Positions 3,740 to 5,986 of a DNA stretch of 5,986 bases are shown one piece after another. How positions within the stretch are numbered: the stretch's first letter is position 1; the number at the start of each line of letters is the position of its first letter. The stretch is from Bacteroidales bacterium (GTDB lineage: Bacteria > Bacteroidota > Bacteroidia > Bacteroidales > UBA3824): contig JAEEXW010000200.1 of the NCBI GenBank assembly GCA_016287995.1, positions 1 through 5,986 on the forward strand, read 5' to 3'. Position numbers and translations under genes: made by a program. The notes below the pieces were generated by a model that ran no database searches, was not told the origin of the DNA, and saw only the letters and a list, made by a program, of their open reading frames with translations.

Positions 3740-5986
3740 ATGAAAAAATTTTCAGTTTTATTAATCTTGGCAATGATGTTTTCGACCACGCTTTTTGCTC
3801 AGGAAACCTTGCCAAAAGACCCTGACACAAAAGTCGGAAAACTTTCTAACGGACTTACCTATTATATTAGGCACAACGAAAAGCCTGAAAATCAAGCCTG
3901 TTTCTATATTGCCCAACAAGTAGGCAGTATGCAGGAAGAAGACAATCAGAGAGGTCTCGCACATTTCTTGGAACACATGGCTTTCAACGGCACTGACAAT
4001 TTTCCGGGCAAAAGAATCATTGACATGTTAGCGGAAAACGGCGTAAATTTCGGCGGCGAACTCAACGCTTACACGAGTTTCGACGAGACGGTTTACAACA
4101 TCGACAAAGTTCCGACCAACAAAAATTCGTGGCTTCTGGACTCCTGCCTTATCATTTTGAGCGATTGGAGCCACCGTCTTACCCTCGACGACAAGGAAAT
4201 CGACAACGAAAGAGGCGTTATCCATTCAGAATGGAGAATGCGCACCGGAGCAACTTACAGAATGTTGGAACGCTCCCTGCCGAAACTCTATCCGGGCAGC
4301 AAATACGCTTACAGAATGCCCATCGGAACTATGGACATCGTTGACAATTTTCCGTACGACGATTTGAAAAACTATTACAAAACCTGGTATTATCCTCATC
4401 ATCAAGGAATTATCGTTGTCGGCGACATTGATGTCAACGAGATGGAAGAAAAAATCAAAAAATATTTCGGCGTTTTTGAGACCCCAAAAACCGCTCCGAA
4501 AAAACAACTTTATCCCGTCCCCGACAACGAGCAGCCGATTTTTGTCAGCGAAAAAGACAAAGAGCAGACTTACGAAATCGGTTATCTTATGTTCAAGTTT
4601 GAAGCCGATGCCGACAGCACCAAAAACAACATCGCATATTTTACCAAAGACATCGTTTTTGACCTGATTTCGGACATGGCTGACAAGCGTTTTGACGAAC
4701 TCATGCAAAAACCCGACGCACCTTTTGCACGCGCCGGCGCGGGAATCAGCGAATATTTGGTTTCAAAAACCAAAAACTCATTTGAATTTCAGGCTGTTAT
4801 AAAAGAAGGCAAAACCAAGGAATCGCTTCAAAGCCTTATGCGCGAGGCTCTCAGAATCAAGAAATACGGCTTTTTGGAAAGCGAACTTCAACGCGCCAAA
4901 ACCCAGTATCTGTCATCAATTGAGAGCCGTTACAACAACCGCGACAAACAGGACAACTCGTATTTCATAGGCGCATGTCTTGAAAATTTTCTCAACAACG
5001 AGCCGATGATGTCAATTGAGCAACAATATCAGTATGTTACGAACATACTTCCGCATATTCCGCTCGAAGCCGTCAACCAAATAGCACAGTCGCTTATCAC
5101 AGACAACGGCAAAAACATGGTATGCGCTGTAATGCAGCACGAAAAAGACGGTGCGAAATACATCACCGAAGAGGAAATGCAAGAGGCTGTTAATCAGGTA
5201 AAAAGCGAAACCATCAACCCTTACGAGGACAATGTTAAAAACGAGCCGCTGATTACCAAAACCATAAAAAGCGGAAAAGTAAAAACCGAAACTTCCGGCG
5301 TTTTCAAGACAAAAACATGGATTCTGAGCAACGGCGCAAAAATCGTTTTCAAAAAGACGGATTTCAAAAACAATGAAATACTTTTTGAAACGGTACGCCA
5401 AGGCGGCACAAGTCTTTTGGAGGTCAACAACGACAACCTCGCAAACGTAAGACTTTTCGGCGCGATGGTCAACAGCCAGGGCCTCGGAAACTTTACTTCA
5501 AACGAACTTTCAAAGGTTTTGGCAGGCAAAAAATGCAACGTAAGTCCTTATATTTCAGGCAGAACACATGGATTTTCGGGTTACGCACTGTCAAAGGATT
5601 TGGAAACGATGTTCCAGATGCTCTATCTCTATTTTACAGATGTCAACAAAGACAAGAACGATTATCTCTCGTTTATGACTCAGCAGGAAACCGGGCTGAA
5701 AAACCGCAGCGCAAATCCGCAGGCAGTTTTCTCGGACACAATAAACAACGCCCTGTTTGACAACAACATACGCAAAAGGTCGATGACTATGAACGATTTG
5801 AAAAACGCCGACCAGAACAAAATGTTCGACCTTTACAAAGGTGCGTTCAACAATCCGACATCGTTTACATACTATTTTGTCGGCGACATCAACGAAAAAG
5901 ACCTTAAAACTTTGGTTTGCAAATACATAGGCAGTTTCAAGGAAATAAAAGAGACTCCGCATTTTGTCAAAGGCCGCGAGAATTTA
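3740..5986 (+). CDS. Secreted M16 (insulinase/pitrilysin) zinc metallopeptidase, first 749 residues, 3' end outside window
   Basis: The frame opens at ATG 3740 and stays open to the last base. A signal peptide is plain (MKKFSVLLILAMMFSTTLFA, cleavage after Ala20 before Gln), so the enzyme acts in the periplasm or is exported further. The inverted zinc motif H75-F-L-E-H79 is intact, followed by MAFNGT and FPGK. NAYTSFDETVY (109-119) forms the next conserved block. E157 and E164 in NERGVIHSEW are the distal glutamates; E164 is the likely third zinc ligand. The second M16 half begins near residue 520 (TWILSNGAKIVFKK) and lacks HxxEH, as is usual for two-half members. Bacteroidota relatives run to roughly 930-940 residues, so about 190 should lie beyond the edge. 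M16 enzymes degrade peptides inside a closed chamber; the substrate here is unknown. The gene has its own promoter upstream and no frameshift was seen. Confidence 0.95.
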   Translation, partial: MKKFSVLLILAMMFSTTLFAQETLPKDPDTKVGKLSNGLTYYIRHNEKPENQACFYIAQQVGSMQEEDNQRGLAHFLEHMAFNGTDNFPGKRIIDMLAENGVNFGGELNAYTSFDETVYNIDKVPTNKNSWLLDSCLIILSDWSHRLTLDDKEIDNERGVIHSEWRMRTGATYRMLERSLPKLYPGSKYAYRMPIGTMDIVDNFPYDDLKNYYKTWYYPHHQGIIVVGDIDVNEMEEKIKKYFGVFETPKTAPKKQLYPVPDNEQPIFVSEKDKEQTYEIGYLMFKFEADADSTKNNIAYFTKDIVFDLISDMADKRFDELMQKPDAPFARAGAGISEYLVSKTKNSFEFQAVIKEGKTKESLQSLMREALRIKKYGFLESELQRAKTQYLSSIESRYNNRDKQDNSYFIGACLENFLNNEPMMSIEQQYQYVTNILPHIPLEAVNQIAQSLITDNGKNMVCAVMQHEKDGAKYITEEEMQEAVNQVKSETINPYEDNVKNEPLITKTIKSGKVKTETSGVFKTKTWILSNGAKIVFKKTDFKNNEILFETVRQGGTSLLEVNNDNLANVRLFGAMVNSQGLGNFTSNELSKVLAGKKCNVSPYISGRTHGFSGYALSKDLETMFQMLYLYFTDVNKDKNDYLSFMTQQETGLKNRSANPQAVFSDTINNALFDNNIRKRSMTMNDLKNADQNKMFDLYKGAFNNPTSFTYYFVGDINEKDLKTLVCKYIGSFKEIKETPHFVKGRENL

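Noticed and set aside
4226..4708. A 160-codon - strand frame inside the M16 gene, with further - strand frames at 5012-5401, 5221-5538 and 5591-5962
   Set aside because: All lie opposite an intact, clearly recognised peptidase frame. Phe/Val-rich translations are typical complements of Lys/Glu/Asn-rich coding sequence.
1..5986. CRISPR array, tRNA or rRNA gene, transposase or phage genes
   Set aside because: No regularly spaced repeats, cloverleaf-like sequence, rRNA signature or recombinase motif was seen in the window.

Overview
The window reads as an ordinary chromosomal stretch from a member of the Bacteroidota, most likely a Bacteroidales-type organism. The signs are two perfect Bacteroidota-type -7 boxes (TAnnTTTG) correctly placed upstream of genes, with a third upstream of rpoN that lacks a -33 element; AT-rich leaders without a Shine-Dalgarno sequence; a sigma-54 factor with the long acidic region II seen in this phylum; and the C-terminus of an amidophosphoribosyltransferase resembling the long Bacteroidota form. 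All genes recognised lie on the + strand.

Layout. Bases 1-537 hold the 3' end of an amidophosphoribosyltransferase (PurF-like) gene, closed by a hairpin at 548-587. A self-contained toxin-antitoxin cassette follows: its own promoter (613-644), an antitoxin (672-965) and a RelE/ParE-type toxin (962-1273) that overlaps it by four bases. A gene-poor stretch (1274-1539) carries a strong compound hairpin and the leader of the next gene. Then come rpoN (1540-3093, sigma-54) and, overlapping it by four bases, a small polytopic membrane protein (3090-3680) that looks like a degenerate PAP2-type protein. A well-formed promoter inside the 3' end of that gene (3665-3696) drives a secreted M16 zinc metallopeptidase that begins at 3740 and runs off the right edge, open for 749 codons.

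The four transcription units (purine synthesis, toxin-antitoxin, sigma-54 plus membrane protein, M16 peptidase) share no obvious pathway, and I see no undescribed multi-gene system. The points worth a second look are: an apparent cluster of T-to-G changes at the left edge that damage the PRPP-binding motif of the PurF-like protein; short related sequence words in inverted orientation flanking the toxin-antitoxin cassette; the rpoN start site, with a promoter and a perfect small palindrome just upstream; and the membrane gene translationally coupled to rpoN.
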